Shown: positions 23,461-36,393, numbered from the stretch's first letter. The stretch is DNA of 64,000 bases from Mauremys mutica (GCF_020497125.1 NC_059081.1:56936768-57000767), one strand, 5' to 3'. Made by a program: numbers and translations. Notes: generated by a model not told the origin, from the letters alone.

Positions 23461-23739
23461 CAACTGCAGTATAGACATTCCCTAAAGTTCATGAGGACTT
23501 TGCCTAAATAGAATGAGTAAGATCTCCAGGATTTGGCCCAATATCCATACAGAATATGGCTTTGAACAGAGATGGTTAGTAAACATAACATAGTTTAGGC
23601 TTGTGCACACTCAAACTGTAGCCACCTCACAGCAAAACCAACCAACACTGCAAAAATTAGTCCTGCCTAGTTCCAGTCCCAGCTGTAATTTTTTTCCTCA
23701 TTATTCCAAAAGGTTCTGACTTAAGGACTGGAACCATCA

Positions 23740-23830
23740 AGGCAATTATGCATGTAAAACTGTTCACATGCTTAAAATTAAAAACATACTGAAATGTTTT
23801 GCTGGATCAGGGTCAGAATGTTCAGCACTT
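23740..23830. repeat. TTAAGCA-family repeat fragment
   Basis: CACATGCTTAAAATTAAAAAC and GTTTTGCTGGATCAGGGTC match the family at 18640-18956. Confidence 0.4.
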
Positions 23831-24249
23831 TGCAGGGCTGATCCCTGTAACATTAAGCACTTGAACCAAGGCATCTCCACCAAGCCAGGGACAAAGTTAT
23901 TTTGGCCACTGATATCAATGGGGCTAGGATTTCACCTTCTATGTCTTCCTCATGAAAAACTATTTTAGGTAATGTCAAAAAAGAAACCCTGCTGATCTCA
24001 CAAGCCCTGAACTCAAACATATATACTGTACTCATATACACTAGCATGGGTAAAAATTAAAAAGATTCAGAATTCTATATGTGAATTAATATTGGCCTTA
24101 TTACCATGAATACATTGCCCCACTGCTCTGAACTATTTGCCAGTGTATTTAATGGCAGTACCATATGTCTGATGTGATGTGAAAACACATCTCAATAATG
24201 TCTTAAACAAAAATGAAGCATAATTTTAGGCATAATTGATACCCTAGGG

Positions 24250-24497
24250 CAGTGTTTCCCAAACTTGGGACACCGCTTGTGTAGGGAAAGCCCCTAGCGG
24301 GCCGGGCCGGTTTGTTTACCTGCCGCGTCTGCAGTTCCGGCCAATCGCGGCTCCCACTGGCCGCGGTTCGCCACTCCAGGCCAATGGGAGCTGCTGGAAG
24401 CGGTGGCCGGACCTGCGGATGCGGCAGGTACACAAACCGGCCCGGCCCACCAGGGACTTTCCCTACACAAGTGGCATCCCAAGTTTGGGAAACACTG
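24250..24497. mobile_element. hAT-type palindromic MITE (248 bp)
   Basis: It starts CAGTGTTTCCCAAACTTGGG, and its right end is the near-perfect inverse. The inverted arms extend for much of the element (TGTGTAGGGAAAG... against ...CTTTCCCTACACA, GGGCCGGGCCGGTTTGT against ACAAACCGGCCCGGCCC). Flanks CCCTAGGG and CCCTAGAG form a 7-of-8 target duplication. GC-rich and CpG-rich. The short ORFs inside are by-products. Confidence 0.85.
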
Positions 24498-24505
24498 CCC
24501 TAGAG

Positions 24506-25769
24506 ATATGTGCTTTTCACAGTGGTAATGTCTGCAGCAGTGATCATTCTAATTATTGTTAAATCCAAACAGTAAAGAACTGACAGGCAATATAGCTACC
24601 AGTGAAAATTTAATGAACCAGGTGTTTCTATAAGGAGGTTTTTTACAAATAATCTGTCAGATACACAGGTTGGCAGGCAATAAATTGCCCATCTTTAACA
24701 CAAAAGATAACGTTAATTAGAATGATATTTAATTAGGTAAGAGCATAGGATATCAGAGAGTATTAAATGTAATAGATACTTCAAATCATTATTAAAAATG
24801 GGCCAAATTCTGAGGTCCTTACTCTGTTTTTATTCAGTCCTCTGCGTCAGTGGGAGCTTGTCTGAATAAACACTGAGAAACAAGCGAGAGAGCTCCTCAA
24901 GATTTGACCCAATAATACTTAGCACTATTCAGAGCTCTTTATGTTCAGTGGGTCAAATCCTGAAAACAATGGGATGATGGAAGATAAGTAGTTTGGTCCA
25001 TCAATTTCCTCACCCTGATAACACTCACTTTAAGGTTTAAATAATTATACTGGGACAAATCAGTTGAGAACCAGGCCCACAGCACTGTTGGATAGAGATC
25101 TGACAGATCTAGAGATTTACAATTTGTGCAGAACACTGTAGAGAATGGATTCAGTGGGGGGGGATTATCAAATCCCTGCCCCGATAGAAAAGTAACTTGT
25201 GATGTATTATTCCAATCAGAAAAACACATAAACATATCCACTAGTCCAGCTGAAGAGGATAAAAACATGATTTATGATAAGTTAGGTAGATTTTTCATAC
25301 CCAAACCATTTGCAAGCCTTTTTTTCTTTCAAGATGCAACCACAATGACACGTGAAGGGTTCTTACAATGCATCATCATCACTGCAAATGAGAATGGAGA
25401 AATATTAAAGAACTAATTAAAAGCATAATCTGCCAAAGCTGATTAGAATGCTAGTGAGGTATAACTGCATTCAGGATCAATTAATGGCAGCCAAAGTTAC
25501 AGTAGTGAGAGAGACAGAGTCTGAAGTGCTACTATATTTAGATGATAACAAAGGTACAGAAGAGCCAAAAATCCCGCAGAATGAAGATAAAGAGTTAAAA
25601 GCATGTAGGAAAGATGAAGAAGACAACAATGAGACAAACAACATTACAGGATTTCAAGACCATTGAAGACTTCAATAGGATGACTTGCCTGAATGAGGAG
25701 ATTAAGGCTTGATGCTAGGAAGGATAAAGTTCTTTTTAGGTGACTGTAAGTTAGAACCTACTTCCACTG
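24506..25769. other. Unassigned stretch with two open frames
   Basis: Two + strand frames, 25126-25416 (96 codons) and 25448-25666 (72 codons, Glu/Lys/Asn-rich near its end), lie in different phases. I recognise no protein family and see no convincing splice pair, so I do not call a gene. Confidence 0.3.
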
Positions 25770-25792
25770 ACATAAGAACATAAGACACAAAA
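25770..25792 (-). repeat. CR1 fragment
   Basis: CATAAGAACATAAGAC matches the start seen when CR1 3' ends lie in reverse. Very short. Confidence 0.35.
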
Positions 25793-25959
25793 ACACCAGG
25801 CTGCTTCCCTACTGAGAATCCAAGCTGTTGTCCCCCAGTTGGTTTAACACCAGTGTAGCTCCACGGGGGAAAGCAATGATCGAATCACTAGTGTAGACCC
25901 AGGATAAGTGTTTTTACCTACCACCATGTCAACTTTTGCGGGCAGGAAGTTTCTATTTA

Positions 25960-26045
25960 ATATGTGTTTGTACAGTGTCCAACACACTGATTCCTGGCTG
26001 CAGCCCCTCAGCATTACCAGCATGCAAATAGTAATAATAAAGAAC
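25960..26045 (+). repeat. SINE/CR1-type tail fragment
   Basis: GTTTGTACAGTGTCCAACAC and a terminal TAATAATAA resemble the turtle SINE tail. Confidence 0.4.
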
Positions 26046-28304
26046 CCAGTGCTTCTGTTAGGTCTATGCTAGACCAACAATGGGAGAATTGTGAATATCT
26101 CTCAGTGAGGACAAGGCTCCTTTGAATTCAGTGGGAGCTGGACTGAGCTTCCATGAGATTAGATGAGCAGATATCTAAACTACCCTGCATATGTTTTGAG
26201 TGTTTAAATCACAAGCAGTAGACCTAAATGTTACTTGAATGTGTCTTATTCAGAAATAAATGTCTATCAATGGCCTGTTAATTTCACTTCCTAAACTTTT
26301 TATATTATTCCTGTGCTATTGTTGTTTGCACTTACCATGCTGCTAGTCTCTTGTCCCAGTTTTTTTCATACACTGGCAGCAGCTTCACATATTCATTTCA
26401 TAGCACAGTACCCACAGCAAGCTTTGTTGTCACAACTGCTCAGTCACTTGGCTAACTGCAGTTATTGGTTTGATAGATTCCAATCCGGGTTTTGATCTCA
26501 GCATAATTCTGGAATAGCACTGCTGAGTGTGACAAATGATATCTTACTAAACCCACACCCTGGGAAATTGTCAGCATTCATCTTACTTGTCCAGAGTGCA
26601 TCTTCTATTCCGTTAAATCACAACATTTTGATAATGTGATTTTAGCTAATTGGTGGTATTCTTGGAATAAACCCTAGCATTAAGTTTTGCTTGACCTTGA
26701 ATTACCAACCTAGAATTTGATTTTTATTTTGAATATAGAGTGTATTCCCTAATAGGGCTAGATAAGAAATCTTAACAGCACTTAAAATATCTGATTTGGG
26801 GCTTCTTTCCTTAAGATACAGCTGATTATTTTACATAGTTTGCTTAAAATTCACAACTGGTTGCCAGCCATTTCATTACAATTCAGTATTCTAGGACTGA
26901 AATTCTGATATTAGACTTTCTCAAGCTTGTAATCCATAATTCACAGCTGTTGCGTGCAGAAACGCAAATACACAGCAGCATGCCTGCAGAATGTGTACTT
27001 TATGCAGTTTACAGATGGGCGTGTATACAAAGCATACAGCATCCATGCTGTGGCCTTTTAATTCTGATAGGCAAGATGAACACAGAGGAACTCTGATTCA
27101 GATTCAAGTACAACTGAACCCACAAAGAGTTCTTGAAATGTCACACTTCCCATTTAACATTTAAACTTCAAGACAGGGTCTTGAGAATACTAATAAAGTC
27201 CTCCAGCCTCTTTCTCTGGACTTTGCCCCTCATTTCAAGAGCTCCATTAGAAGCAAATTCTTAAAAACAAACAAACAAAAAGAGTAGATGTGGCTTTAGA
27301 TGCCAAGTTTAGATCCAGAGCCAAGCTTCCCCAGACTTCACCTCTAGAGATTTTTTTTGTTTAAAAAAAGAAAAGAAGTTTATTTGCATTATTGCATGAT
27401 AGTGAAAATAAACTGTAGATGGGTGTAGGGGCAGAAGAGGGAAGACCACTTTCCACCAATATTTAGCAATTATACATAGCATTTACTTGTCCACGACAGA
27501 TTTTCCTTCCATTGTTTGAAGATTTTGTTGACACGCAAAAGTCAGAAAGAAGGTTCATTATGGCCCCTCCATTCCACATTTTGACAATAAAGAAATTGAA
27601 GTGACAATACATTTTTTTAGTCAATTCAAGTTGGCATATGTGAGTAGCAGTAAGTACTACATAAGTACACTACGTTACAGCACAGGTTTGGTAACGATCA
27701 GCTGCTCCCCACTGCCATGCTGTCAGCAGCGTAGCACTACAGCCAACTTGAATTAAACTCAAAATAGATGTTTAAAAAAACAAACACCCCTTAAGGATTA
27801 GTGTGGAGACAGGCAAAACGGTGCAGGACATAATAGCACCTAAGTGTTCATAAATAGCAGGCCTGTGTAATTTGCTGGTGGATGTTAGTCACAGGGAACA
27901 ACATTTCCTAAATGACCTGAGCAATATTTGTTTACTGGCATGACAAGTAAATGATCCCTAACCTAAAACTATCTGTAAGTTCAATGGTGCCACAATGTAT
28001 GTTAGTGAGTTTACTATGTTTAATAATAAAATACTTAACCATTCTCCTCCCCAGCATGTTACAAACATTAAGTGAATCATGTTTTGTCTACTGCAAATTG
28101 ATAGTAAAAATTGATAATTTATTTTATTATTGTAGTAGGTTGCATGCTAAAGAAGTTCTTTTTGTTTTTTTTATTTCTAGATTTAATTATTAATGTTGAT
28201 CTGGACAAGGTTTTTTGCACTACAGTTGGCTGCTTTTCAGAGCGTATTGTTTATAGTTACCGAGACATGTCATCTTGAAATCTATGCTGTATGTTTTGGT
28301 GTTC
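26046..28304. other. Non-coding stretch, nothing recognised
   Basis: AT-rich with only short chance ORFs. No repeat I can name. Confidence 0.45.
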
Positions 28305-28519
28305 AAAACAGCTGGTTTGAGAGAATGGGGTTTCCAAACTTCTCTGGGGCCACTGATGGGAATCACGTGCACGCAGTTTGCCCTGCTCAAGGAGCACATG
28401 AGTACATGAACCGCAAAAGGTACTACTCCATTATTACACAGGCCTTTGTGACCCACAGAGCCTGACCTATGGACACCAAAGTGGGCTGCACTGGAAAAGT
28501 TCATGATGCCAGGGTTTTC
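28305..28519 (+). pseudogene. PIF/Harbinger transposase (HARBI1-like) fragment
   Basis: The + strand frame reads FERMGFPNFSGATDGNHV, then CPAQGAHEYMNRKRYYSI, ITQAFVTHRA, an in-frame stop at 28463-28465, and then, in the same frame, TKVGCTGKVHDARVF. This is the central DDE-domain block of Harbinger transposases. The first catalytic Asp is the D of TDGNH, and the conserved GxxHDxRVF box follows. The family is about 350-400 residues, so some 70 residues remain. The region of the second Asp and the Glu is not found downstream. It is the partner enzyme of the Myb-like protein at 11496-13294, but it is 15 kb away and in a separate insertion. Confidence 0.8.
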
Positions 28520-29750
28520 CTGCAATTCACTCCTGGTGCTCTGTAGCCTGTCTGTGCCTTTCCACTTGCCATGAACCCTTTTCCCTTTGGTATTGTACTG
28601 GCTTGTTGGCTTGTCCTGGATGTCCACCATAAGTTCATCATGGAAGCATTTCCTGTTTGACTGCTCCATGACAGTTCGGAATCCCAGGTTCCTGCTGGTG
28701 TGTGGCTGGGCTGCAGAGGGGGAAGGGCCTGAAAGCAGACATCAAGTAGTACATTGTTGTCCCAGTACTTTACAAAAGGTTCAGTGCATCCTCAGAGAAA
28801 AGTGCTCGTGGAATCTCAAGGCCAAAATATGATATTTTGTATAATTCAGCTTCATTATATTCTCAGAGGAACACTTCAGTTCCCAGGAGCTCCATCAACA
28901 CAGCTGAGTTAAGCAGAGTGAAAAGAGTGCACACACAATGGTAGGTGAAATTTACATATGCTATATGTTTAAAAATTGTAGACCTTTGTAGCCTGAAGGG
29001 TCATGGTTTACTACTGAAGGTTTCTCAGTCTTTTCAGACATTCCGCATTCTGGAGGACATAACAATCCTGGAGGTTCCTGAATGACAAAGGGACATGCTA
29101 TTCCAAGCTAGCTGTGGCAAGACAGTCACATATGCCACAGAGGTTTTCAAGCTTATGGTGACTGAGCAACACATCTATGATGCAGTGGGCTGGTGTCCTA
29201 CAGAGGAAGTTACAAAAAATATGGTCAGCTCCTCCTACCACACCAGGAGTGAGTGTGAGCATATCATGCTGAGTTCTCTGTTGCTGCCTCATGGAGCCAA
29301 AGTCCTCACAGCCTAGTCAAGGGTCTGAAACTACCTAGAGCTGAGAATCTACCCTCCAAGCTAGTGAGACGAGAGGAGACAAGGATTTCCCACTTCCTAT
29401 CTTCCAGCAAATTCTCCTGCCTCATGCAGTTTCCTCCATGACCCGCCCTTGCCTTGCGTCTGCTCATGACCCATCAGCTAGCAGCTAGCTTTCTCCCTCA
29501 GTGGCTTCACACTATCCCTGTTGGGGGCTTCCTCCAGTCCCACTACTTCCCTGCTACATGTTGCTTTCTTTTCCTCCTGCGTCCCATCTCCTCTCAGTCT
29601 CCTGGCCTCCCTGATTCCTCACAGTGTCCCCCCATGCAGCCAGTCTACCTGAGCACCCCTCTACCCTCAGCTACTTATTCCCCCCAAACCTACCGAGTGC
29701 TTCTCTACCTCCAGATAGTCGTGTCTGCTTAAACATGATGAGAAACCTTA
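28520..29750. other. Unassigned, possibly transposon-derived sequence
   Basis: It follows the transposase fragment. It holds open frames at 28587-28832, 29095-29316 and 29454-29732 (+) and 28220-28669 (-). None shows a motif I know. The C-rich part 29400-29710 has composition unlike its surroundings. It may be the rest of the Harbinger insertion, but no terminal repeat was seen. Confidence 0.3.
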
Positions 29751-30469
29751 TGGCCATTGTTTCACATGTACAGCTTCTGTAAGTGGGGGCATTAAGGGGG
29801 GTAATTTCATAGGATGTGAGCCTCCAAACATGTTGGTCTGCAAAGGGTGCCTGCTGTGACTGATCCTGATGCCACCATCACTCACTCAAATCACATAATT
29901 CTTCTTTAAATTTACCTCTCTCAGCTCTTTACTCTCCAAATACATCATACTGAATCTAAAGTGACAGGATGACCAGACAATGTAATTCTGATGCCTTAGC
30001 AGCCTTCTCTTGCACATGCTGTGGGGTTCATACTTTCTAATATAGTAGGTATATACACAGCTGTACATCACAAGCTGCACCACTACACTTTACCATGATG
30101 ACTACAACTTCTTTTCACTTTCCCATGCCCACCCCTCATTAGACACCATCTCTGTGGGCAGCAGCAGCATACATATCCCTGCACTTCTATGTTGGCAGTG
30201 GCAACATAGGAGACTTGCTGGATTTTGTATAACTTTTCTCCAGCAACCGCTTGCCCTAAGTTTTACTTGATCCTCTATTTGCATGTTGTGCTATAAAGGG
30301 CAAAATCAGGCCCTTAAACTGCAATTATCCTCAGAAAATGGCATTCTTATGTTCCACATTTATTCCTCCCCAGGAGGAAGAGGTGAAGGTTTAAACCAAT
30401 TTATTTAAACCAATGCAAATTTGGGTGTAGGTAAGGCCTAACTCTCAACATCACTCCCTTACTAGTTGC
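29751..30469. other. Non-coding stretch, nothing recognised
   Basis: No gene or repeat supported. Confidence 0.4.
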
Positions 30470-30665
30470 CGTGAGGATTGGGTCTCTTGAGATCCACAAT
30501 CCATCCCTGGCTGTGCCACAGACTTCCCATGTGACCTGCAGCAAGTCGCTAATTCAGTACAGTAATGTTTCTCTACCTCACAAGGGTGTTGTGAGAATAA
30601 ATATAAGTATGTTTGTGAGGCGCTCAGCTACTATAGTGTAGGGGACCATGGTTATCCCTAAATAG
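30470..30665 (+). repeat. Degraded tRNA-derived SINE body
   Basis: TGACCTGCAGCAAGTCGCTAA, TACCTCACAAGGGTGTTGTG and AGGCGCTCAGCTACTA follow the SINE body order. The A and B boxes are poorly kept. Confidence 0.5.
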
Positions 30666-30884
30666 ATACAGACAAAATGAAGTTTTGTTCAGTACCTAGC
30701 CGGACTGGGTTCTGAGTAATCTGAACCACACCACTTCCTTATTTTCTGAAATAGTCATTTATTGACCAAACTTTAGTTTAGCAGCATCTCTTTGTCCTTG
30801 CTTTTGGTCATTTTCTGTTTTTTCTAGTTATTCATATTATCTAATCTTTGCCATTTCTTTACTCCTTGCCCATCTTGTAATGAT

Positions 30885-30927
30885 AATGAAACGCTGGTCA
30901 CTGTATCCACTCTTTTCCACTTGATAA
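30885..30927 (+). repeat. 43-bp direct repeat, copy 1
   Basis: Begins AATGAAACGCTGGTCACTGT and ends TTTTCCACTTGATAA. It matches 31762-31804 at 42 of 43 positions. Confidence 0.85.
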
Positions 30928-31761
30928 GGTACCAGCTTTTTCTGCCTGTCAACCAACCTCTTTTCAAGCACTCTCTCAGAAGCATAACACATCCACTATA
31001 TCAACAGCATAACCTCAGCTGCCAGATTCCTGATTCCAGTACCCAGATTGCCAGCAAATGCGTCACCTCTGTCTTGAAATATTTATATTGCTTTTCAGAC
31101 AAGTTTCATGTTAATTTCTAGATTTTCAAAGCAACCTCCAAAACCATTCTTAGCTTTGCTGTTCTCATCTGTTCCCCATACTCATTTGGCCAGGGTTATT
31201 TTACACTCATGATCTCTTGTAAAGAAGATAGGTTAGGATCTGGATGCGAACATAGCTCTTGAGTGCAGTCCCTGATTCAGACCTCCCCTTGCTACATAAG
31301 TTTAACTCCCACTAAAGTTAATGAAAGTTAAACTTACATATGCACAAATTCAAAATGAAAATAGACCACTTAGTGATCAGAATCAATATTCAAGGGAGAA
31401 TGGATGGCTCAGGTGATTAGGCATCAATATGGTGTCTTTCACCTCAAGATGCCTAGTTTGACTCCATTGCAGGTTACTGTAAAGTAAATTGCCATCTCTC
31501 AACTGATTACCAGCCAATGTAAACACAGAAACCACTTTTGTAAATGCCAGCTTTGTTAGCAGTTTCAGAAAAAATGACAATGGGAAGACTGAAGCACCAC
31601 TTTGTTGCTAAAGCATTCCTCCCAGAACAGGTATAAGGCACATGGACAAAACTGTGTGGAAGTATTTTTGCTCCCTTTCTGGTATCTGCTCAATGGATAC
31701 ATAAGGAACTTTTTAGATAGTTTCCATAAGAGATCAGCCCAAACCACAAAGTTTGGGTCCA

Positions 31762-31804
31762 AATGAAACGCTGGTCACTGTATCCACTGTTTTCCACTTG
31801 ATAA
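31762..31804 (+). repeat. 43-bp direct repeat, copy 2
   Basis: Second copy, same orientation, differing at one base (G for C before TTTTCC). The 834 bp between the copies holds no element I recognise. Confidence 0.85.
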
Positions 31805-32944
31805 CAGCTTTTCCCTTGATCTGATGTTTTGGTTTCAGTCCATCTTCCAATGGAGCTATTTGGGCACCAACACTAAATTCACTTTAGAGGGAAAAGAGGA
31901 ACAAGAAGTGTTTGGATGAATTTTGTTCAGATCTTCATTTGACCACAACACTCAGAGTAAGATGCAAGAGGTGCACAAATCCAAGCAAAACAAAACAGGG
32001 AAAAGTACATGCAAGTCCCTCTATGGCCAAACTGAGTCTTACAGAGCCTTACCTACTAACACCAGAAAAGAGTGGTTTATTATGAAGATGGAGGGTTCTG
32101 TTGTGCTTATTTCCCTGATCTTGTACCATGAAAGTCATTACGGGCTGAGTCCCCTTTAGAGCACAGAGATGTGCCCTCGCAGTGATCAGATGTGTTTTGC
32201 CTATAGTGCAGAGAAAGGAAAAATGCTTCTGAGGTGCTGGGGAAAGCTTGCCTGCAAGTAGTGGCTAAGTAGATTGTGTCCCTATGTAGTGTCTAGTTCA
32301 AATTGTGGATAAAAACCTACTACTGCAACCAGCTAATGGAAATACTCCTTCAGCTCACATGGTAGAGCTTTGCTCTTTTGGTGCTCAAACTCACAGATTA
32401 AATCCCTGCTAATGAAGGATGGTGGAAGTTATATCTCCATTTTGGAAGAGCAGCTTTAAGTTACTGTAGCACCAGTTGCCTGGGATTGCCAGCCACAATC
32501 ATAACCTCACCCACTCCCAGACCTGTTTTTGGCCAGGTAGCATTGCTGGCAGTGTTAACACTTCCCACACCTTGTTCTGAAAGAGTGCAAGCAGCTGGCT
32601 TTTGGCTGCTCCCTACACAAGAGACACCCCCTGTATCCTTTCCATCCTCACTTTGTATACCTGTGCAAGAGCAGGGACAATATGGTCCTGAATGATCTTT
32701 TATGTGTATGGAGCATTTTACTGACCATTACATTTGCATTTTTTCTGCACTTCTAGCTACTAATGGATTCAGAGGCTGTCTCTCAAAAGACACAACACAG
32801 AAGAGGCAGCCCAGAAGGAGGTGCTTTTCCTGCTTTACCTGGCTGCCTATGTGCTCTACTGTAGCTCAGAATCCACATGACTTGGAGAACTACAGTTGCT
32901 TTAGAGTCTGTCTATTTAAGGTACCAATATATCCCCCATTACTG
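31805..32944. other. Non-coding stretch, nothing firm
   Basis: A weak tRNA-like segment at 32344-32410 (CAGCTCACATGGTAGAGC, then AGATTAAATCC) may be an old SINE head. No gene recognised. Confidence 0.4.
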
Positions 32945-33140
32945 TAGTATCTGAGCATCTCATAATATGTATAACACCCAGTGAGGTAGGGCAATGCTAT
33001 TATCCCCATTTTACAGAAGGGCACCAAGGCACACAGAGACTAACTTGTCCAGAGTCACTCAGGAAGCCTGCAGTGAAGCAAGGACTTAACGCAGGCCTAC
33101 GGAGTCCTAGGCTAGTACCCTAATGACTGGACTATCTTTT
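32945..33140 (-). repeat. tRNA-derived SINE, reverse orientation
   Basis: Contains CCCCATTTTACAGAAGGGCA, GTCCAGAGTCACTCAGGAAG and, at the far end, CCTAATGACTGGACTATC, the inverse of the SINE head. So the SINE reads on the minus strand. Confidence 0.65.
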
Positions 33141-35407
33141 CCACTCATGGACTCCTGATTCTGTCTTTCAACAGAGAGTATGTAAATATTGCTGCTTATC
33201 ACATAGCTTTATAAATGACAGATTCCGTGGAGGAAACAGAACTATCCCTACATGAGTCCCCATAAAGTTTATGTTTTCATATGTACAGAACATGAGAACT
33301 GGACCCAAAGTAACCGTTTCCTTTTACAGAAGACACGGTCTCTATGTGCAGCCTGGCAAAGAACCAGTCAATATTAATTTCTAAATTTACTACAAAATAA
33401 AAAGGATAATAGGGTGCTTCTAAAAAACACAAAAGACTGTCAACAAATTTGTGTAGTCTGTGATATGTAGTTTAGTGATGAGTTCCTAGGTGTTGGTAAT
33501 TTTTTTTAAAATAAAAGTGAAAACCAAAGACCTCAATTGGCAGATGTTTGGGCCAGTCTTTGTATGAATGGTTCCTGGTTTCCTGAAGAATGGTTTGAAA
33601 CAGCCATTGCCGGTGCTCCATACAGAATGTTTATTGTTCTTTCTACTTTCCCATTCTGTCAGTTGCTGTACATGGCAATTTTCTCACATCAACTTTTACG
33701 TCCACCTACAGGCTTCCCAAAGCATCTGTTCCATTTGTACCTTTTTAACTCTTCAGCATCTTTAATGTTTGCATCAGTTGTATTTAATAACTAAACAGCT
33801 CACCACTAAAACTGCCCAAAGACTCCAGTCCTCACCAAGACCAGCAGATGAAAATAAAATGTGGAGTATCTAGACTAAACAGTTCTGAGCTATTACAAGC
33901 CATAAAAAAGTTAGCAAAATTTTCCAGAAGTGCAAACACCTCATTCTCTGAACTCTCACAAGAAGGTGTAAAACTTTTTTTCTTGGAAAGTGCATCAAAA
34001 GTGGCCAAATGGATTTGTATGTAACTTTCACCAAAAAATGACTTTACAATTAAGATTATGCATAAAAAATTATCTTCAAAGATCTTTTTCTGTTAGAAAG
34101 TTAGAGGCAAATCGAAATAGAGGTTTAGAATTAAATCCCATCTCAGCCTTTATTTCACTCCTGTATGGCTACCACAAACCTAAAATAGGACTGACTGTAT
34201 TTTTATTTTTAAATTGCACTTCATATGTGATCCTTTAAATTAATGGGAAAATAGAGTGACCTTTGGCTGAACGGATAGTTTATGCATGAACTAAACAGCA
34301 GGTTCCCGTTTCACTTTCCCACTTCTCTTTCTCTTCACTCTTCCACATCCAAATATAATTTGTAAAGCCTTTGGAGCCTTTCATCTCACATGTTACCCAC
34401 TGGGTCCCACAAAACCGGTACCAAACTCAAGATTCACATGTATTCTCCTCTGCCAGCAGGTGAGCATAATCCTTGTTTTATAAGCATAATGAACAATTCT
34501 CTTGTATTTCAAAATTATTTCCAGAATTCCCAGACAAAAATCGCCATAAAGGTATAGTTCAGGTTGTAAATAAATGTCAGTTAAACTAAAACGTCATCAG
34601 TCGAACACTAATGAAAACCATGGAAATTTGAAGTTATTGATCAAAGAAAGAAACCAATGTGAATGAAGATCAGAAAATTCATAGTTAAGGTTCCAAAAGC
34701 AAAGTAATTCTAACCCATTATCCCTGCCCATGATGCAACATAAAATAACCAAGTATCTAATTCATGCCATAATTTTTCAAATATGTGGACTCTTCCAATC
34801 AGTAGATATTGTACAAGGCAGATGAGACTGATTGGGGCTTTGATTCATTGTGGAATAGACACTATAATAGGTACTATAAACCCAACTGTGTATGAAGATG
34901 TGGGAGGTTTTCTGGCTCTAAGTGGGTAAATCAAGTGTTTGTTAACTTATATCTATAACATTCTGATGTTTTAATTTAATAGATATTTACTCATTATAAC
35001 TTTAACCCTGTCTTTACAAAAATTTGGACTTAGAATTCCTGACTCAATTTTTTAGAAAGTATTTTAAAATATTTATCCATGGAAAACTTGCTGTAAATGT
35101 TTGTGTTTCTTTCTGAGAGTTTGCAAAGAATATTAGCAAGAAGATTCATGTAGTAACTGTGACTTGTGTAATTTGTCCCATTTTGCTCATTGCAACACTG
35201 TTGAATAGGTCAGAGTATTTTTCAATCTTCATTCCATATTTTCAAATTATTTTTTTAAATGTCCATGATGTAAACTGTATCAAATAATGATAGGCCAAAT
35301 CATTAGGCCAATCACTGTGATTGGAAGGAGGAATACTAATATAAAGAAGTACTAATAGAAGAAAATGATATATATGCTTAAGAGGGAGGAGAAAGGTTGC
35401 AACTGGT
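33141..35407. other. Non-coding stretch, nothing recognised
   Basis: AT-rich sequence. The 85-codon frame at 33537-33794 overlaps another open frame and has no known motif. Confidence 0.4.
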
Positions 35408-35409
35408 AA

Positions 35410-35780
35410 CAGCTAGAGCTGGTTGAAAAGTGGTAAATGTGTTTGGGGAAATATTTTTTTAATTTTTATTTGCTCAAAAAGTTTCAGATTTTTTTCCATG
35501 AAAACCTGGTGGATTTTTTGTTGAAACCCAAAATGAAAATGTTTCAATTTCCTGAATTGGCTTTCCCCCGCCTCTCTCTTTCTTTTCCCCTTCATCCCTT
35601 TACTGCAAAATAGTAGGGCAGAAGACAAAACAAAACTCTGAAAACATTTTGGTTTTCATTTGTTGTTAAAAAAAACCCAGATTTATGTTGTAAAAACGAA
35701 ATTTTTTCACAAAAATGTTTGTTTTAGAAAAAAGATCATCATTATTCATCAGGAAAACATTTTAAAAATTGTTGATTACC
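35410..35780. repeat. Decayed AT-rich MITE
   Basis: It starts TAGAGCTGGTTGAAAA and has alternating AAAATG/TTTTCAT-like runs, as in the element at 20725-20986. The right end is not clear. Confidence 0.4.
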
Positions 35781-35979
35781 TTTAGTAGCAGCTCAGAAGG
35801 GACACAGGTTGTGGCATGGACCCTGAAGAGGAGAACAACAGATACATCATGATCTCAGTGGAGCATTTGCCCATCTATGCACAGTGCTGGAGCCTCATAT
35901 TCCTGGGCAGTTCCGATCATAACATCCTCATTCATTCTGAGCTATAGTGTCTGAGGTGCCGTAGCTCCTCTGCACATTG

Positions 35980-36125
35980 CTACCTACCTATCTGGGAGCA
36001 GAATCTATGGATGCCGGCAGACGGTGTCTATCTGTGTGTTTGTACAGCCCCTAACAGGATGGGACCCAATCGTACTGGCACTTGTAGGCACTGCTGCAAT
36101 GCAAATGTATGAAAATAAGTAACAA
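35980..36125 (+). repeat. SINE/CR1-type tail fragment
   Basis: TTTGTACAGCCCCTAACAGG, then ATGGGACCCAATCG and a degenerate A-rich end match the turtle SINE tail. Confidence 0.5.
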
Positions 36126-36393
36126 CAAACCAAGTACATTTCACCTACAGGAGATTCTTTGGCTTGGAGGGAAAGTACTATATAGCATGTAGAATTCTCT
36201 ATACTTATTTACCAGACTCACTTAACCTATTTACTGTGCTTTTCTCCCCTCTGTGCCATGCAACGGAAGGGTTTCATTTGGCCTAATATGTCTCAAAACA
36301 AAATGTTTTTGGAAACTGAGTAGCTACATCACACTTGAGACATGAAAAGTTTTTGCGGTTCATATTATAAAAAGAGCTTTAAGTTTAAAGAAC

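Noticed and set aside
32344..32410. tRNA-gene-like sequence (GCTCACATGGTAGAGC with a weak B box)
   Set aside because: The B box is poor and no cloverleaf could be completed. More likely an old SINE head.
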